Assembly (NCBI GenBank): GCA_938005315.1
Contig: CALLOB010000016.1
Coordinates: 1 to 63,211, forward strand
Origin: an uncultured Phycisphaerae bacterium
GTDB taxonomy: Bacteria; Planctomycetota; Phycisphaerae; UBA1845; PWPN01
DNA length: 63,211 nucleotides
Reading direction: 5' to 3'
This document shows, in pieces, positions 61,054 through 63,211 of this stretch. The translations under genes were made by a program, and so were the position numbers. Under the pieces are notes generated by a model. That model did not search any database, was not told the origin of the DNA, and saw only the letters and a list, made by a program, of their open reading frames with translations. Every line of letters begins with the position of its first letter. Within the stretch, counting starts at the first letter, position 1.

Positions 61054-62391
61054 TCAGACCACCAGCGCACGCAGCCGACGCCCTGCCCGGGCCAGCAGGC
61101 GCCGCAGCGTGGCCAGAAGCATGTGTTTCGGCAGGCTGCTGATCGCCGGGTGATCGGGCCGGAGAGCAAACGCCCGGTCACGCATCCGCTGGGCGTCGCG
61201 CCAACGCCCGGAACGCAGGTAGGCCAGCGCCAGCTTGTGCAGGACCAGCACGTTGTCCGGCTCGATGGCCAGCGCATCCAGGCAGTGGGCGATGCCGCGC
61301 TCGTAGTCCCCGTCGCGGAACCGGCAGACCGCCAGGTTGTGATGGGCGCTGACCAGGTCCGGCCGCCGCCGCAGGACGTGCTCGAAGTGCCCTGCGGCCT
61401 CCTTCTGCCGGCCGAGCTCCAGAAGGCAGTTGCCCAGCCCCATCCGCGCCAGGCAGTCGTTCGGGGCGTCGTCCACCGCCTGCTTGAGATGCTGCAGGGC
61501 GATGTAGTGGTTGCCCCGGCGAAGTTCGACCTCGCCCAGGTGCGAGCGCAGCCCGGGGTAGCACTCGTCCAGGGCCAATGCGGTCTCAAAGTGCGAAACC
61601 GCCTCGTCGGGCCGGTCCGACTGGGCGGCCAGAAGGCCGAGCATGACGTGGGCCCGCACGGACTCGGGATCCAGATCCGCGATCATCCGGAACTTGGCGG
61701 CCGCTCCGGGAAGGTCGCCCAGCTCGATGAGCAGGTCGCCCAGCTCGCCGAGCGTTTCGGTGTCGCCGGGGCTGCGGCGCAGGGCGGCCAGCAGGTAGTC
61801 GCGGGCCTCATCCAGCCGGCCCTGGGCGCGGTAGGCGTCGGCGATGCGCTGCCGGGCGCCGGGGTAGTCGGGGTCCAGCTCCAGCGCCCGCTGCCAGCAG
61901 TAGACCGCCTGGTCGTGCAGCCCGCGGCAGGCCAGCGACTCGGCGATGTGGTGGAAGCAGTTGGGGCACTGGTCGGAGACCTGCTGGGCGAGGTAGAACA
62001 TCTCCTCGGCCCGCTCGTGGTCGCCCATGCGGGTGAAGGCCGCGATCCGGTTGCAGTAGGCCGGCTCGAAGTCCGGGTGCCGGCGGGCGATCTCGGCGAA
62101 CCGTTCCACCGCCTCCTGGTAGCGGCCCAGGCGGATCAGGTCGATGGCCAGTGCGGCGGCGACCTCGTGGGCATCCGGAGCCAGCTCCAGGGCCTTGGCG
62201 TAGGCCTCGACGGCCTCCTCGTGGCGTTCCATCTGGTCCAGCAGCTGGCCGCGCTGGGCATGCCAGTCGGGATCGTTGGGATTGATGGCCAGCGCCGCGT
62301 CGATCTCGCCCAGCGCCTCGGACCACTGCTGCATCTCGCACAGCTGCAGCGCACGCTCGACCCGTGTTTCCGCATCCTGCCAGTCGCCCAT
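61054..62391 (-). CDS. Cytoplasmic TPR-repeat protein
   Basis: A 445-residue protein composed almost wholly of tetratricopeptide repeats (about 11-12 units), for example ALGEIDAALAINPNDPDWHA, AVEAYAKALELAPDAHEVAA and AVYCWQRALELDPDYPGARQ. There is no signal peptide or catalytic domain. The basic C-terminus (LLATLRRLLARAGRRLRALVV) is amphipathic and might touch membrane or nucleic acid. The start at 62391 is chosen because the frame upstream lacks TPR character. The partner is unknown. The 321-nt region upstream (62392-62712) holds no recognisable gene or clear promoter. Confidence 0.83.
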   Translation of the reverse strand: MGDWQDAETRVERALQLCEMQQWSEALGEIDAALAINPNDPDWHAQRGQLLDQMERHEEAVEAYAKALELAPDAHEVAAALAIDLIRLGRYQEAVERFAEIARRHPDFEPAYCNRIAAFTRMGDHERAEEMFYLAQQVSDQCPNCFHHIAESLACRGLHDQAVYCWQRALELDPDYPGARQRIADAYRAQGRLDEARDYLLAALRRSPGDTETLGELGDLLIELGDLPGAAAKFRMIADLDPESVRAHVMLGLLAAQSDRPDEAVSHFETALALDECYPGLRSHLGEVELRRGNHYIALQHLKQAVDDAPNDCLARMGLGNCLLELGRQKEAAGHFEHVLRRRPDLVSAHHNLAVCRFRDGDYERGIAHCLDALAIEPDNVLVLHKLALAYLRSGRWRDAQRMRDRAFALRPDHPAISSLPKHMLLATLRRLLARAGRRLRALVV

Positions 62392-62712
62392 GACCCCGGT
62401 CGTCCTCTGCGAAAAGCCCTGGAAACGCGTGCCTTTCGGCCAGTCAGGATATCGGTAGCCGCACGCGACCGGACGCGTAATTTGACGCTGGAAAATGCAC
62501 TTGGGGACCATCTGCCCCGTCCGTGGAGACGGTTATCGGGCAGGCGGAGCCTCATCGCGGAATCGAAGTCGGCCGGCGGGCTAGCGCGAGGCGCGACCGG
62601 CGGCTGAGGAGCGGAGCGGCCGGCGGGAAGCGGACGTGCTTGCCGGCGCGTCGGGCACGCGCCACCGACGCCGCAGGCGCGGATTATCGGCCCGCAACCG
62701 GTGCGCGGCCGG

Positions 62713-63211
62713 TCAGGTCAGCCCGGGACTGGGCCCGAAAGCCTCGGCAAACGAGAAGACGTGGTCAAAGTCGCGGATGCTGTCGGTGGGCTGTTTCTGC
62801 AGCCAGCCGTTGTCCACCAGGGCGAAGACGATGGTGCCGATATCCTCGGTCCGCTCGATGCCCCAGCGGGCCAGGACCGCCCGGGCCATCAGGCCCCATC
62901 GCTCCCGGGCGATGTCGCGGATCGCCAGACAGAGCTGCTGACCGGTGACGTGACGGTTCATCTTCGCCGGGCCGCCGACCTTCCGCAGGGCCTCGGCGAT
63001 GTCCGGCGGCAGGTCGCCCCGCTCCCACCGGGCCGCCAGCTCGGCCAGGTCGATGTCGTGCTGGTTCATCCACTTGCCGACGGCTTCCTCCAGCGGGCTC
63101 ACCGGGCCGTGGACTCTCTCCGAGGCCAGCCCGATGCACTCCTGGACGAACGCAAAGGCCGCCAGCGGATAGCGGCCGACCTCCCGGACGATGGTCTCGA
63201 TCGGTTTCTCA
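62713..63211 (-). CDS. Minf_1886 family protein (5' end beyond the window)
   Basis: The frame is open to the window edge, so the start lies outside. The visible 165 residues include IETIVREVGRYPLAAFAFVQ and a C-terminal block: RHVTGQQLCLAIRDIARERW, GLMARAVLARWGIERTEDIG, TIVFALVDNGWL and FDHVFSFAEAFG. This pattern matches the small Minf_1886 family of Verrucomicrobia and Planctomycetes, of unknown function. A segment of about 50 residues between the two blocks (ERVHGPVSPLEEAVGKWMNQ and onward) may be lineage-specific. A GTG at 63102 is probably internal. Confidence 0.75.
   Translation of the reverse strand, partial: EKPIETIVREVGRYPLAAFAFVQECIGLASERVHGPVSPLEEAVGKWMNQHDIDLAELAARWERGDLPPDIAEALRKVGGPAKMNRHVTGQQLCLAIRDIARERWGLMARAVLARWGIERTEDIGTIVFALVDNGWLQKQPTDSIRDFDHVFSFAEAFGPSPGLT

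Noticed and set aside
1..63211. CRISPR arrays, insertion sequences, prophage genes, rRNA or tRNA genes
   Set aside because: I saw no regularly spaced repeats, no transposase or integrase motifs, and no conserved RNA gene sequences; the window looks like stable core chromosome.

Overview
The window is a very GC-rich bacterial chromosome segment with almost no AT-rich accessory DNA. Several features point to the Planctomycetes, most likely a Phycisphaerae-type lineage: a PEP-CTERM protein, a ThuA/HEAT/DUF6807 fusion, three Gfo/Idh/MocA oxidoreductases of Planctomycete style, a Minf_1886-family protein, an enlarged SecA, futalosine-pathway menaquinone genes, and a Planctomycetes/Verrucomicrobia-type bacterial microcompartment (BMC) locus. 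The lineage is inferred from gene content; no rRNA or tRNA is present.

Layout. 0.15-3.3 kb: mqnA-mqnC and a PEP-CTERM protein with a strong terminator. 3.8-9.2 kb: an oversized secA, a 68-residue SEC-C peptide, a LpxB-N-domain membrane protein and a thioredoxin-like protein. 9.4-16 kb: a URO-D family protein, a methyltransferase, a Tat-exported Gfo/Idh/MocA oxidoreductase and an 1103-residue ThuA-HEAT-discoidin-DUF6807 protein. 16.2-26.9 kb: the BMC operon (deoR, pduL, three BMC-H, ackA, three BMC-P, aldehyde dehydrogenase, RpiB-like protein, class II aldolase, lipoprotein, LDH/MDH, and a TIM-barrel protein of unknown function). 27-35 kb: gatA, an amidohydrolase that may be aminofutalosine deaminase, bpt, a nicotinate phosphoribosyltransferase, a membrane protein, mutM and a larA homologue. 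35.6-38.2 kb: an oxidoreductase and an alpha/alpha-toroid protein. 38.3-49.6 kb, leftward: nusA-infB-ylxP-rbfA extended by an HhH-GPD protein, hisG, a large TPR lipoprotein and yebC. 49.9-51 kb: a UgpC/MalK-type ATPase. 51.5-54.1 kb: a WbpB/WbpD/WbpE-like set for a UDP-diacetamido-uronic acid. 54.2-58 kb: etfB-etfA-acyl-CoA dehydrogenase. 58.2-63.2 kb: a guanine-deaminase-like amidohydrolase lacking a metal Asp, two secreted Cys-rich small proteins, a TPR protein and the edge-truncated Minf_1886 gene.

How the genes work together. The BMC locus fits fucose/rhamnose catabolism. The aldolase releases L-lactaldehyde inside the shell, the CoA-acylating dehydrogenase makes lactyl-CoA, PduL makes lactyl-phosphate, and a divergent acetate kinase makes ATP plus lactate. 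An LDH/MDH-family enzyme may recycle NAD. The less described parts are the C-terminal targeting-like tail on the unknown TIM-barrel protein, a lipoprotein translationally coupled inside the operon, and the RpiB-like protein. Other unusual items are the SecA insertions with their stand-alone SEC-C partner, a secreted metallothionein-like peptide, and a repeated -10 motif (TAnnAT followed by KCCGS) ahead of several unrelated genes.
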